Positions 48,581 through 57,615 of a stretch of DNA of 64,000 nt are shown here, in pieces. The translations under genes were made by a program, and so were the position numbers. The notes under the pieces are model-generated. The model made no database searches. It saw only the letters and a list, made by a program, of their open reading frames with translations, and had not been told where the DNA came from. The first letter of the stretch is position 1. Each line of letters starts with the position of its first letter. Source of the stretch: Nitrospirota bacterium. GTDB taxonomy: Bacteria; Nitrospirota; Thermodesulfovibrionia; Thermodesulfovibrionales; Dissulfurispiraceae. Where the stretch lies: positions 29,614-93,613 of the forward strand of contig WSNO01000022.1 in the NCBI GenBank assembly GCA_009773415.1. The letters are read 5' to 3'.

Positions 48581-49570
48581 CTATTGTATCGGCGGGAGCG
48601 AAGAGAGAGACTGTTCAGGAAGCAGCTTGTGAAAGCGGACATGAACTGCATAGTCCTCAAATGGGTGAGCATGGACCGCAACGACGCTGCCGGTCAGTAC
48701 AGCATCGCCGGCAGGGATCGTCAGTTTCATGCCAAGCATCCTTCCCAAAAGCATGCGGGCATCATCCCGAACCGTAATCTTCAGATGAAACGACAGACCG
48801 CACTGGGAGATATCCGAGAGTTCGCCGCCGAAATCGTTCCCTGTGAGAACCCCCTGCGCATTCAGCAACTGAAATGATACGGTGCCGGATAGCCTGAAGC
48901 GCTGATGCTCACGCCGATTCGGTTCTGCAATCTTTTCTGCATCCCTCTTTTTTGCAAGGCAATACGCATGGAGTTTTTCTTCAAGAGCCGGCAGGGACTC
49001 CTGCCATGACTTGAGCACCGCTTTGTCCAGATACTGGATTTCAAGAGGAGAGAGCGCAGTAAGCGTCCGGGTGCAGATCGTGTTTGAAAAGAAGGACATC
49101 TCGCCGACCACATCACCGGGGCCGACCCTCTGCAGCAAGGTTTCGCGGTTATTGTCCATGCACGTGATCTTGGCTTTTCCGGCGTTGATGAAGTAGAGTC
49201 GCGGGGCGAACGCTCCCTGGCGGAAAACCGGAGCATCGACATCAAAGCGCACCTTTCGGAAAGCATAATAGAGCGCGTTCGTTTCTTCCTGCGTTAGTCT
49301 GCTGTAAAGATCCGCCCAGGTGCTCAGGTGATTTGAGGAGATAGCCGCGCGCTTTTCCTCTTCGATAAGCTCACCGGATTTGACGATCTCCGAAAGGGCG
49401 AGCGCATCGACCTCAAAAAGCCTCATGCGGAGGGCTTCAGCCCTCGGAAAGTTTTTTTCTTTTGCACACAGGACAATCAGTTCAAAAAGGAGGGCAACCG
49501 CGGCTTGGGTATTGTTTTCGGCAATATGCCGCTCAACGAGTGCTTCATGCGCTTCTTTGTGTTCCGACAT
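48581..49570 (-). CDS. Cyclic nucleotide-binding and PilZ domain protein
   Basis: 329 aa from ATG 49570 with GGGGGAG upstream. N-terminal helical region, a cNMP-binding fold (VFRQGAFAPRLYFINAGKAK, GPGDVVGEMSFFSN) and a PilZ domain (RREHQRFRLSG, DISQCGLSF). The PilZ RxxxR and DxSxxG motifs for c-di-GMP are both recognisable. It may join cAMP or c-di-GMP signals; no DNA-binding domain is seen. Confidence 0.9.
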   Translation of the reverse strand: MSEHKEAHEALVERHIAENNTQAAVALLFELIVLCAKEKNFPRAEALRMRLFEVDALALSEIVKSGELIEEEKRAAISSNHLSTWADLYSRLTQEETNALYYAFRKVRFDVDAPVFRQGAFAPRLYFINAGKAKITCMDNNRETLLQRVGPGDVVGEMSFFSNTICTRTLTALSPLEIQYLDKAVLKSWQESLPALEEKLHAYCLAKKRDAEKIAEPNRREHQRFRLSGTVSFQLLNAQGVLTGNDFGGELSDISQCGLSFHLKITVRDDARMLLGRMLGMKLTIPAGDAVLTGSVVAVHAHPFEDYAVHVRFHKLLPEQSLSSLPPIQ

Positions 49571-49680
49571 GGCGCTCCCCCTTCGAAAGTCCCCGCTGTT
49601 TTTTACTATAGCTGATTGTTTCCTCATCGGCAAAGAAAAGGTGTGCGGGGCTCTCGCTTGCCGCATGGTATAATGCTCCG

Positions 49681-50955
49681 ATGCGATTTATTGCCGACCT
49701 TCATATTCATTCGCGGTATTCACGCGCCACCAGCAAGGACATGTCCCCGGAAACTCTCCGGCGGTGGGGACAACTGAAAGGCGTCGCCGTGCTCGGCACC
49801 GGCGACTTTACGCATCCGCTCTGGCACAAAGAATTGACGGAAAAACTTGAACCGGCCGGCAACGGGCTGTACCGGCTGAAAAAAGTTTTCGCCGCAGATG
49901 ACATTCCCGCCTCATGCCAGGCCGATACCTTCTTCATGCCGAGTGCCGAAATCAGCTGCATCTACAAGAAAAACGGCAGGACGCGCAAAGTACATGCGCT
50001 TCTCCTTGCCCGGTCGCTTGATGATGCCTATCGCATCAGTATCGAACTCGCAAAAATCGGAAATCTTTCATCCGACGGCAGGCCGATTCTCGGACTCGAT
50101 GCAAAAAATCTGCTCCGTATCGTGATTGAAACTGCGCCGGATGCCTTGTTTGTTCCGGCGCACATCTGGACGCCGCACTTTTCGGTGTTTGGCTCGGAGT
50201 CGGGGTTTGACTCCCTGCTGGAGTGCTTTGAGGACATGACTCCGCATATCCATGCGATCGAAACCGGGCTATCGTCCGATCCGCCGATGAACTGGCGCAT
50301 TGCAGAACTTGATGGGATCACGCTTATTTCGAACTCCGATTGTCATTCAGCGGCAAAGATTGGCCGGGAGGCAACAGTATTTGATGCGGAAATTTCGTAT
50401 GATGCAATTATGGCGGCAATAAAGACAAGGCAGGGATATGCCGGAACGATCGAGTTTTTCCCGGAAGAAGGAAAGTACCATGCGGACGGTCATCGCGCCT
50501 GTTCGATCTGTCTTTCCCCGAAGGAAACGTCACGACACAACTCCCTCTGCCCGGTGTGCGGAAAACCGGTCACCATCGGAGTTATGCACCGTGTCGAAAA
50601 GCTGGCGGCGCGTGATGAAGGATTCAGGCCGGAGAAGGCTGCGCCATTTCGCTCGCTTATTCCGCTGCAGGAACTGATAGCCGAGGCGTTCAATGCCGGG
50701 GCCGCGACGAAGAAAGTGCAGGCCGCGTACTTTGATCTTCTTGAGAAGTGCGGCAATGAACTGTCGGTTCTCATGGATGTGCCGATGCGGGCTATTCGAA
50801 GCGCAGCGACAGAGCCGAACATTGCCGGGGCAATCGACCTGATGCGAAAAGGGCATGTGCATATTGCGCCAGGATACGACGGCGAATACGGCAAAATCAG
50901 GATATTTGAGAAGGTTGCTCCACCCGAAAAAAAAGGGCAGGAAGTATTGTTTTAA
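49681..50955 (+). CDS. Endonuclease Q-like PHP-domain protein
   Basis: 424 aa. PHP domain: DLHIHSRYSRATSKDMSPE, TGDFTHPLW, PSAEISCIY, PAHIWTPHFSVFGS and SNSDCHS supply the metal ligands. A Cys4 zinc knuckle follows (CSICL, CPVCGKPV at about 280-300) and a helical tail. This layout is that of EndoQ, which nicks DNA 5' of deaminated bases in Thermococcales and some bacteria. Formerly annotated as TIGR00375 or phosphotransferase. Confidence 0.88.
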   Translation: MRFIADLHIHSRYSRATSKDMSPETLRRWGQLKGVAVLGTGDFTHPLWHKELTEKLEPAGNGLYRLKKVFAADDIPASCQADTFFMPSAEISCIYKKNGRTRKVHALLLARSLDDAYRISIELAKIGNLSSDGRPILGLDAKNLLRIVIETAPDALFVPAHIWTPHFSVFGSESGFDSLLECFEDMTPHIHAIETGLSSDPPMNWRIAELDGITLISNSDCHSAAKIGREATVFDAEISYDAIMAAIKTRQGYAGTIEFFPEEGKYHADGHRACSICLSPKETSRHNSLCPVCGKPVTIGVMHRVEKLAARDEGFRPEKAAPFRSLIPLQELIAEAFNAGAATKKVQAAYFDLLEKCGNELSVLMDVPMRAIRSAATEPNIAGAIDLMRKGHVHIAPGYDGEYGKIRIFEKVAPPEKKGQEVLF

Positions 50956-50979
50956 GAATGCAGAAGTCAGAATGCAGGA
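50954..50979. repeat. CAGAATG-type low-complexity repeat
   Basis: Short imperfect repeats of AGAATGCAGAAGTC just after the EndoQ-like stop codon, similar to the string at 44151-44178. Confidence 0.4.
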
Positions 50980-51060
50980 GAACAGCCCTGCGGCGAAGCG
51001 GATCGCCATCACCCATTGGTTTGCGCGGTTCATATCGTTACTGAAAGGTAGGGGTGATTG

Positions 51061-52302
51061 ATGAAAACAAATGATCCCGGCGCAGGCAATGCCGTGTTCA
51101 AACCCTGCGGCGCTCGTCATGTGCCGCGGCCTGTTTTAACCGGACTTGATTTGTTTGAGAAGCGCTGGCCCAGAGTTCTGCGCGGCGCGCGGGCCGGCCT
51201 TGTCGTTCACCCTGCATCGGTCGATTCCGCGCTGAGTCATGCAGTCGACCGGTTTTGTGCCGCGAAGTGTTGTGAGCTGACCGCACTTTTCGGCCCCCAG
51301 CACGGCATTCGCGGCGAAACGCAGGACAATATGATCGAATGGCAGGGCTACCGTGACCGCAAGACCGATCTTCCGGTACACAGCCTGTACGGCGCGGTGC
51401 GCAAGCCTACTGAGAAGATGCTCCGGGATGTTGATGTGCTTGTGGTCGATCTGCAGGATGTCGGCGCCCGCTACTACACCTTTATCTGGACGCTTGATCT
51501 CTGCATGGAGGCATGCGCCGCTCTCGGGAAGTCTGTCATTGTTCTTGATCGCCCGAATCCGATAAACGGCGTTGATTCTGAAGGCCCTGTGCTTGATCCG
51601 GAATATGCTTCGTTCGTCGGGCGCAAGCCGCTGCCAGTCCGACACGGAATGACCATCGGCGAGGTGGGGCGGTATCTGCGCGAACTCTATTATCCCGAGC
51701 TTTCCTATCATATCATCCGGATGGAAGGCTGGCAGCGCGGCATGTGGTTTGATGAGACCGGCCTGCCGTGGGTGCTGCCGTCGCCGAATATGCCGACGCT
51801 CGACACCGCTATTGTCTATCCGGGAATGTGCCTGCTGGAAGGAACGATGCTCAGCGAAGGACGCGGCACAACGCGGCCTTTTGAGATGTTTGGCGCTCCC
51901 TACATCGACCCTGATAAGCTTGTTGCAGCGCTGCGTGAATATCGGCTGCCGGGCGTCTTCTTCCGGCCGCTTTCGTTCCGGCCGACGTTTCAGAAGCATG
52001 CAGAAAAAATATGCGGCGGCGCTCAGATGCATGTGACAGATCGCTCCCGTTTCCGCTCATGGGAGACGGCTGTTGCGATTCTGAAGGCTGTGCATGATCT
52101 CTACCCTAAGCGGTTTGCTTGGAAACAGCCGCCGTATGAATACGAGACGGTGAGGATGCCGATTGATATTCTTGCGGGAACAGATCGCCTGCGCAGGCAC
52201 ATCGAATCCGGCACGCCGCTCCGCGACATGCAGCGGGGGTGGCTGGCACAGCTGAAGACGTTTACCGCAAAGGTGCGTCCGCATTTCCTGCTGTATGAGT
52301 AG
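51061..52302 (+). CDS. DUF1343 / NamZ-like exo-beta-N-acetylmuramidase
   Basis: 413 aa from ATG 51061 (TTG 51058 possible), with AGGGG upstream. DUF1343 signatures: VHPASVDS, ALFGPQHGIRGETQDNM, SLYGAVRKPT, VDLQDVGARYYTF, DRPNPING and EGRGTTRPFE. NamZ of Bacillus releases MurNAc from peptidoglycan fragments. No signal peptide is visible, so this one may act in the cytoplasm. It overlaps the MurU-AmgK-like gene by 8 bp. Confidence 0.88.
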   Translation: MKTNDPGAGNAVFKPCGARHVPRPVLTGLDLFEKRWPRVLRGARAGLVVHPASVDSALSHAVDRFCAAKCCELTALFGPQHGIRGETQDNMIEWQGYRDRKTDLPVHSLYGAVRKPTEKMLRDVDVLVVDLQDVGARYYTFIWTLDLCMEACAALGKSVIVLDRPNPINGVDSEGPVLDPEYASFVGRKPLPVRHGMTIGEVGRYLRELYYPELSYHIIRMEGWQRGMWFDETGLPWVLPSPNMPTLDTAIVYPGMCLLEGTMLSEGRGTTRPFEMFGAPYIDPDKLVAALREYRLPGVFFRPLSFRPTFQKHAEKICGGAQMHVTDRSRFRSWETAVAILKAVHDLYPKRFAWKQPPYEYETVRMPIDILAGTDRLRRHIESGTPLRDMQRGWLAQLKTFTAKVRPHFLLYE

Positions 52303-54169
52303 GCTGCATGCGGCATTTATTCTCGCGGCCGGGCTGGGAGAGCGGCTTCGTCCTATTACCGACGTTCTTCCCAAACCGCTTCTTCCGCTTTGCGGGAAAC
52401 CCTGCATTGAGCGGGCTGTCGAGCAGATCATGCGTTGCCATCCGGTGCACCTGTGCGTAAATATGCACTACAAGGTCGATAAAATCCGTTCCTGGGCTGC
52501 CGCTTCTCCGCATGGCGAACGCACACAGTTTTACCACGAGCCTGAGATTCTCGGCACCGGCGGCGCTCTGAAAAATGCGGCATCCTGTCTCTCGGGCGGA
52601 ACATTCCTCGTCCATAACGCCGACATCGTCAGCACCATCGATCTCCCGTCCATTCTCGAACGACATCGAGCGGACGGCAATCTGGTCACGCTCGCGGTTC
52701 ATGATTATCCGCGGTTCAACACGGTTTGCGTTGCTGCTGACGGGATGTTTGACGGACTTATGCGGGCAGGCATAAAGCAGCCTCAATCCGGACTTCGGGC
52801 ATTCACCGGCATCGCCGTCTATGAACCGGAGTTCCTCGCATTTCTGCCTGACGGCATTTCGCATCTGACCGATGCCTGGCAGAGTGCCCGGGATGCGGGA
52901 CGCCGCGTGGCGGTTGTTGATGTGAGCGGTTGTTTCTGGTCGGACATCGGAACTCCTGTAACCTATGCAAAGGCGGTTTTCGATCTTCTGCGGGCTGACG
53001 GAGAGACGGTCTTCATTCATCCGTCTGCAAAAGGCTGCGGACGGAGCGACTATCAGGGATATGTCGTCGCAGAGGCAGGCAGCAAGCTCGATGGAGCGAA
53101 ACTAAAGAACTGCGTTGTTCTGCCGGGGTGCGATGTCAGCGGGCAGCATATTGAAAATGCACTTGTGCATGCAGGAGGAATTCTGCCTCTTTCTGCAGCG
53201 GAGTTATTCGGCCGCGGCGCCGTCGAAATGGTCGAGATTGGTTTCGGGGGATCAGACCGGCGGTATTTCCGCATTGCAGACGGCGGCAGCAGTGCTGTGC
53301 TCCTTCAGTGCGCACGGCGTGATGAAGAGTTTGAACGTCAGGCCGCGTACGCAAAATTTTTTGCGAAGCAGGGAGTCCGTGTTCCCCGGCTGTCATCGAT
53401 TGCCGCACATCAGGCGGCAATGCTGTTTGAAGACCTCGGCGACATTTCCCTTTACAGCTGGCTGAGATGCAGCCGTTCTGAAGGAGCCGTCGAGGCGATG
53501 TACCGGAAGGTGCTCGACCAGCTGGTGCAGCTGCACGCTGTGGCGTCTGCACATGTTCATGACTGCCCGCTGCTGGCAGAAAGAGTCTTTGATTACGACC
53601 ACCTGAGATGGGAGACCGCCTATTTTTGTGAGCAGTTCGCAATCGGGCTGCTCGGTCATGACGACATCGACCGGAGACCCCTTGATGAGGAATTTCATCT
53701 TCTCGCACAATCAGTCGATGCGGCTCCGCGGACGATTATCCATCGGGACTGCCAGTCGCAGAACATCATGCTGAAAAACAACACGGAAGTTTGCCTGATA
53801 GACTTTCAGGGAGCACGCCTTCTGACGCCTGCCTACGATATCGTCTCGCTGCTGTGGGATCCGTATTATCGCCTTGATGGTGCGCTGCGGGAGCGTCTGG
53901 TAACGTACTATCGTTGTGAAATGCAGAGCAGAACCGACACGTTCGATGACGCGGCATTCCGGCACGCGCTGCTGCCGTGCCGCTTGCAGCGGCACATGCA
54001 GGCGCTCGGAGCGTACGGCTTTCTTTCGCAGGTGAAAGGGAAACGGTCATTTCTCAAACATGTTCCGGAGGGGATGAGACTGCTGAAAGAAGATGCGCGG
54101 GAAGTGCGGGACAGGTATCCTGCTCTTGCCGCACTGATTTCTGGGTTGGAGGTCGTCCCGGCACAATAG
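52295..54169 (+). CDS. Fusion of MurU-like nucleotidyltransferase and AmgK-like sugar kinase
   Basis: 624 aa. Residues 1-235 are a sugar-nucleotide transferase (FILAAGLGERLRPITDVLPK, ILGTGGALKNAASCL, VHNADIVSTID, FWSDIGTP). A short hexapeptide-like linker follows at about 245-300. Residues 310-600 are an aminoglycoside phosphotransferase-type kinase (MLFEDLGDISL, HRDCQSQNIMLKN, IDFQGARLLTPAYDI). In Pseudomonas separate AmgK and MurU convert MurNAc to UDP-MurNAc. Overlap with the NamZ-like gene strongly suggests the same recycling route. Other sugars cannot be excluded. Confidence 0.87.
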   Translation: MSRLHAAFILAAGLGERLRPITDVLPKPLLPLCGKPCIERAVEQIMRCHPVHLCVNMHYKVDKIRSWAAASPHGERTQFYHEPEILGTGGALKNAASCLSGGTFLVHNADIVSTIDLPSILERHRADGNLVTLAVHDYPRFNTVCVAADGMFDGLMRAGIKQPQSGLRAFTGIAVYEPEFLAFLPDGISHLTDAWQSARDAGRRVAVVDVSGCFWSDIGTPVTYAKAVFDLLRADGETVFIHPSAKGCGRSDYQGYVVAEAGSKLDGAKLKNCVVLPGCDVSGQHIENALVHAGGILPLSAAELFGRGAVEMVEIGFGGSDRRYFRIADGGSSAVLLQCARRDEEFERQAAYAKFFAKQGVRVPRLSSIAAHQAAMLFEDLGDISLYSWLRCSRSEGAVEAMYRKVLDQLVQLHAVASAHVHDCPLLAERVFDYDHLRWETAYFCEQFAIGLLGHDDIDRRPLDEEFHLLAQSVDAAPRTIIHRDCQSQNIMLKNNTEVCLIDFQGARLLTPAYDIVSLLWDPYYRLDGALRERLVTYYRCEMQSRTDTFDDAAFRHALLPCRLQRHMQALGAYGFLSQVKGKRSFLKHVPEGMRLLKEDAREVRDRYPALAALISGLEVVPAQ

Positions 54170-54199
54170 AAAACGGCGGACCGCATGCGCAGTCCGCCG
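54170..54199 (-). terminator. Hairpin terminator after the Lys/Ala-rich Cys protein
   Basis: 8-bp stem CGGCGGAC/GTCCGCCG (54174-54181, 54192-54199); on the minus strand it is followed by a short T-run (54170-54173). Confidence 0.55.
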
Positions 54200-54213
54200 C
54201 AAAAAAAGTCAGC

Positions 54214-54489
54214 CTACTTCGATGTCTTCATCGGCGCGCCGCAGCAGAGAATTTCGCACATGTCAACACATCCGCATGCCTTGTCGACAGTAACGATCAG
54301 TCCGCATGAAACGCATGCAAACTTGCTTCCCTGCACTTTTGAGTTCTTTTTCGCTGCCGGTTTCGGTGCGGTTTTCACTGCGCTCTTCGGTGCGCATTTT
54401 TTCGTGCCGCATTTTTTTGCCGGAGCCGCTTTTTTCGGTGCTGCCTCTTTCATGGTTTTTGTTGGCGCTGCTGCCTTCTTTGTTGCCAT
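54214..54489 (-). CDS. Lys/Ala-rich small protein with C-terminal Cys-rich domain
   Basis: 91 aa, RBS AGGAGG. Residues 1-50 are a histone H1-like tail of Lys, Ala and Pro (APKKAAPAKK, TAPKPAAKK). The last 35 residues have FACVSCG, ACGCVDMC and EILCCGAPM, seven or eight Cys that could bind zinc or a cluster. The family is not recognised with certainty. The basic tail suggests nucleic-acid contact; this is inference. Confidence 0.78.
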   Translation of the reverse strand: MATKKAAAPTKTMKEAAPKKAAPAKKCGTKKCAPKSAVKTAPKPAAKKNSKVQGSKFACVSCGLIVTVDKACGCVDMCEILCCGAPMKTSK

Positions 54490-54546
54490 GCCGCCTCCTC
54501 TGCAGGTAGAGTAAAAGATGCCTGATTATACCAGAACAACCACGTT

Positions 54547-55638
54547 ATGAACCGCTCTTTCCGACATCTTTACACACCGCCGGAGCCGCTCAGAATCGGG
54601 TCGCTGCAGCTTTCGATGCCGCTCATTCTGGCTCCGATGGCTGGCATCAGCGATCTGCCGTTTCGCACGCTGCATCGCCGGCATGGATGCGAACTCGCAT
54701 TTACCGAGATGATCAGTGCCCGCTCGCTCGCATACGGGAGTCGGCAGACGCTGACTATGCTTTCAATTTCGGACACTGACAGACCGGTCGGCGTCCAACT
54801 GCTCGGCAACGACCCGGACATGCTTGTCCGGACTCTCGACATTATCCACACGATGCCTTTTTCGCTCATCGACATCAACGCTGCCTGTCCTGTCCCGAAA
54901 GTGACGAGCCGCGGCGAGGGTGCAGGACTGCTGCGGGAAGATCCGAAGCGCATTGAAAGGCTTGTCGGTGTGGTCGTGCGGGCAACGCACCTGCCCGTCA
55001 CCATCAAGATAAGAACCGGATGGGATGACGATTCATTGGTTGCGGTTGATGTTGCCCGTGCCGCCGAATCCGCAGGGGCAGCGGCTATCTGTGTGCATGG
55101 CCGCACCCGTATGCAGCGCTACGGCGGGCGGGTGAACCGTGGGGCGATTGCGGAAGTGAAGCGGACGGTGAACATTCCGGTCATTGCGAGCGGAGATGCT
55201 TTCTCGCCGCGCCTTATTCTGCGAACCTTTGAGGAGACCGGCTGCGACGGCGTCATGATTGCGCGCGGAGCGCTCGGCAACCCGTGGGCGTTTCAGGATG
55301 TCATGCAGTACCTGACCACCGGCGAATACAGCGACCGCCGGTCCATTTCTGAAATATGCTCCGCAATGCATGACCATCTTGAGCTCTGCTGCGAATATTA
55401 CGGCGAACGGGGCGGAACGGTGCTCTTCCGGAAGTTTTTCACCTGGTATGCAAAAGGCATCAAAACGGGACGGCAGTATAAGGAGCGGGTCTTCAGCGTG
55501 ACGGAGCAGGCTGCAATGAAAGCTGTCATCTGTGAACTTGAACAGGCCAATCCGCAGGTGCTCCCGCTTTACGAGGCTTATGACAAGGAGATGCTGGATT
55601 CAATGCCCGACAGCCACGGGCGGGCCGGGAGCAGCTGA
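54547..55638 (+). CDS. dusB: tRNA-dihydrouridine synthase
   Basis: 363 aa. FMN TIM barrel: APMAGISDLPFRTL, TEMISARSL, VGVQLLGNDP, DINAACPVPKVTSRGEGAGL with the catalytic Cys, ICVHGRTRMQRY and MIARGALGNPWAF. Reduces uridines in the tRNA D-loop. The DusB subgroup is assigned on general similarity. Confidence 0.93.
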   Translation: MNRSFRHLYTPPEPLRIGSLQLSMPLILAPMAGISDLPFRTLHRRHGCELAFTEMISARSLAYGSRQTLTMLSISDTDRPVGVQLLGNDPDMLVRTLDIIHTMPFSLIDINAACPVPKVTSRGEGAGLLREDPKRIERLVGVVVRATHLPVTIKIRTGWDDDSLVAVDVARAAESAGAAAICVHGRTRMQRYGGRVNRGAIAEVKRTVNIPVIASGDAFSPRLILRTFEETGCDGVMIARGALGNPWAFQDVMQYLTTGEYSDRRSISEICSAMHDHLELCCEYYGERGGTVLFRKFFTWYAKGIKTGRQYKERVFSVTEQAAMKAVICELEQANPQVLPLYEAYDKEMLDSMPDSHGRAGSS

Positions 55639-55656
55639 AACGGCGCCTTTAAGTGA

Positions 55657-55805
55657 ACTACTCCCCGGTCTGAAGCCCGGGGCTTCGAGGCCTCAACATG
55701 CTCAACCTTGACCTGCGGCCAAGATAACGCATGCACAGAGATACCTCCGCTCAGCCAAATCCGGGCGGCCATTCATCCCCAGGCTTCAAAGCCGTGGGGT
55801 TTTCT
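55657..55805 (+). ncRNA. HEARO / omega-RNA-like element without its ORF
   Basis: About 150 bp between dus and the chemoreceptor gene. It starts right after a GTGA (55653-55656), the site type known for HEARO insertions, with ACTACTCCCCGG, a stem-loop CCCCGG/CCGGGG and GGCTTCGAGGCC. It ends in a hairpin CCCC-GGCT-tcaa-AGCC-GGGG followed by TTTTCT. These ends are those of IS200/IS605-related IscB/IsrB/TnpB elements. No TnpB or IscB gene is next to it. Assigned from memory of the motif, not by covariance search. Confidence 0.6.
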
Positions 55806-55926
55806 GGCCGATTTTGATAAAGATTTATGAAAGAATAAGTAAACTTAATTAGCATTATAAAAAATAATTGCGACATACTACACTCTGTCTATTTAAATTT
55901 ATGCTGTGTCTTTAAGGAGGTTTCTT

Positions 55927-57528
55927 ATGAGCTTTCGCCTGCGTGATATAGTCATCTTCAAAAACTGGCCAATGTTCTGGAAAATCTCGCTTATGCCGAT
56001 CATGGCCGTTACTTTTTGCGGTATCGGGATACTCGCTTTTGTCGTCCCGTTCACAAAGGAGAACTTTTTTGCCGTCGCTGTTGTGCTGACGGTCGTTTCG
56101 GCAGTGGTTACCTTAATGACGTTTCTTGTCGGCGGCGGTTTTATCACAAAGCCGGTGAAACAGTACGGAGCGCTGATGCAGGGGTTCTCCGACGCGCTGG
56201 CTGCGCGCAAGGGCGACCTGAGAGACAGGCTTTCGGTGAAGGGGCAGGACGAAATAGGCGTCCTGGCTGCCGACATCAACAAGGTTATGGATTCCTACGG
56301 TGAAATGGTTGACACCACCCTGCGGGTGGCTGGGCGCGTCGTCAACACGACGCATGTGCTGAACGACAATGCAAACAGGATGGCGTCCGGCGCGAAGAAA
56401 CAGGCCGCGCAGTCGCACCAGATAGCGGTCGCCGCCGAAGAGATGAGCCAGACTATTAACGATATTGCCCAAAACACCGCATCTGCAGCTCAAACGGCAA
56501 CGAAGGCCCTGGACATAGCGGGCACTGGCCGGGAAATGGCGCAGCATGCAGTGGAGACGGTGAATCAGGTGCATGTTTCGACCACCGAGCTTGCAGACAT
56601 GGTGGAACGCCTGAACAGCAAGGTTTCGGAGATCGGCAACATCGTCGGTGTCATCAAGGACATCGCAGACCAGACGAATCTGCTTGCTTTGAATGCTGCC
56701 ATCGAGGCTGCGCGGGCCGGGGAGCAGGGCAGAGGCTTTGCGGTTGTGGCGGACGAGGTGCGGAAGCTTGCTGAAAAAACCATCAAGGCGACAGCCGAGA
56801 TTACCGGCAAGATTCAGGCGGTTCAGGACGAATCTTCAAAGACGACCCAGAGCATGAACGATACCGCCGGAGAAGTAGTGAAGGCCGACGCCTCGATCAA
56901 GGAAGTCATGGGCGCTCTTGAAGGTATTGTGGAAGCCGTTATGTCGGCAAACGATCAGGTAACCCGGATAGCGACAGCCGTTGATGAGCAGTCTGCCGTA
57001 GCGGAAGATATCGTCAAAAATATCGGGACCACCTCCGTCATATCCAAGGCAAGCGAAAGCATGGCCGGCGAGGTTGCAAAGGGGTCAGAGAAAATCCGCG
57101 AGATAATAGAAGCGGATCTGAAGGCCGCCTTTGAGGGGTTCAGGACTGTGGGAAGCGATGGCGCACTGCTTGATGTGCTGAAGGGCAGTTTCCGTTCGTA
57201 CCAGTTTCACATCGGCGACGTTGTAAACGGGAAAGTGCCTGTTGAGGAGGCTCAAACCCCTGATCAGCACTCAAGCCGGATGGGGAAGTGGTATTTTGGA
57301 AACGGGATGGCGCTCTTGGGGCACTTAGATGGGTACAAGCGGCTGGCTCAGCTTCATGCGCGGATACACCAGCTTGGCAAGGACGCTGTTCAGGCTGCCG
57401 CCGCGAAGGATTCGCGAGCTGCCGGTCTGCACAGGGAGCTGACCGCCGCGATAGCGCAAATCCAGACCGACATAGACGCGGTGAAGGTTGAAAGCATGAA
57501 TCAGAATGAGCACGGAGCAAAAGGGTAA
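55927..57528 (+). CDS. Methyl-accepting chemotaxis protein with C-terminal CZB-like domain
   Basis: 533 aa from ATG 55927 with a perfect AAGGAGG. Two hydrophobic helices (about 15-40, 42-68) without a periplasmic domain, a HAMP-like segment ([20 protein letters not shown]), the signalling hairpin ([20 protein letters not shown]) and a C-terminal chemoreceptor zinc-binding domain: [25 protein letters not shown] and [11 protein letters not shown]. The CZB Cys expected before RxGKW is Ser here. CZB domains sense zinc or oxidants. Confidence 0.92.
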   Translation: MSFRLRDIVIFKNWPMFWKISLMPIMAVTFCGIGILAFVVPFTKENFFAVAVVLTVVSAVVTLMTFLVGGGFITKPVKQYGALMQGFSDALAARKGDLRDRLSVKGQDEIGVLAADINKVMDSYGEMVDTTLRVAGRVVNTTHVLNDNANRMASGAKKQAAQSHQIAVAAEEMSQTINDIAQNTASAAQTATKALDIAGTGREMAQHAVETVNQVHVSTTELADMVERLNSKVSEIGNIVGVIKDIADQTNLLALNAAIEAARAGEQGRGFAVVADEVRKLAEKTIKATAEITGKIQAVQDESSKTTQSMNDTAGEVVKADASIKEVMGALEGIVEAVMSANDQVTRIATAVDEQSAVAEDIVKNIGTTSVISKASESMAGEVAKGSEKIREIIEADLKAAFEGFRTVGSDGALLDVLKGSFRSYQFHIGDVVNGKVPVEEAQTPDQHSSRMGKWYFGNGMALLGHLDGYKRLAQLHARIHQLGKDAVQAAAAKDSRAAGLHRELTAAIAQIQTDIDAVKVESMNQNEHGAKG

Positions 57529-57615
57529 GCGCGGGTCAGCTCTCTTTTGGATAGGCTGTGCGGAGGATCCTTTCGGCGTCTCCATTTGTTCATGCTCAGA
57601 GCGCATGCGGGCCGG

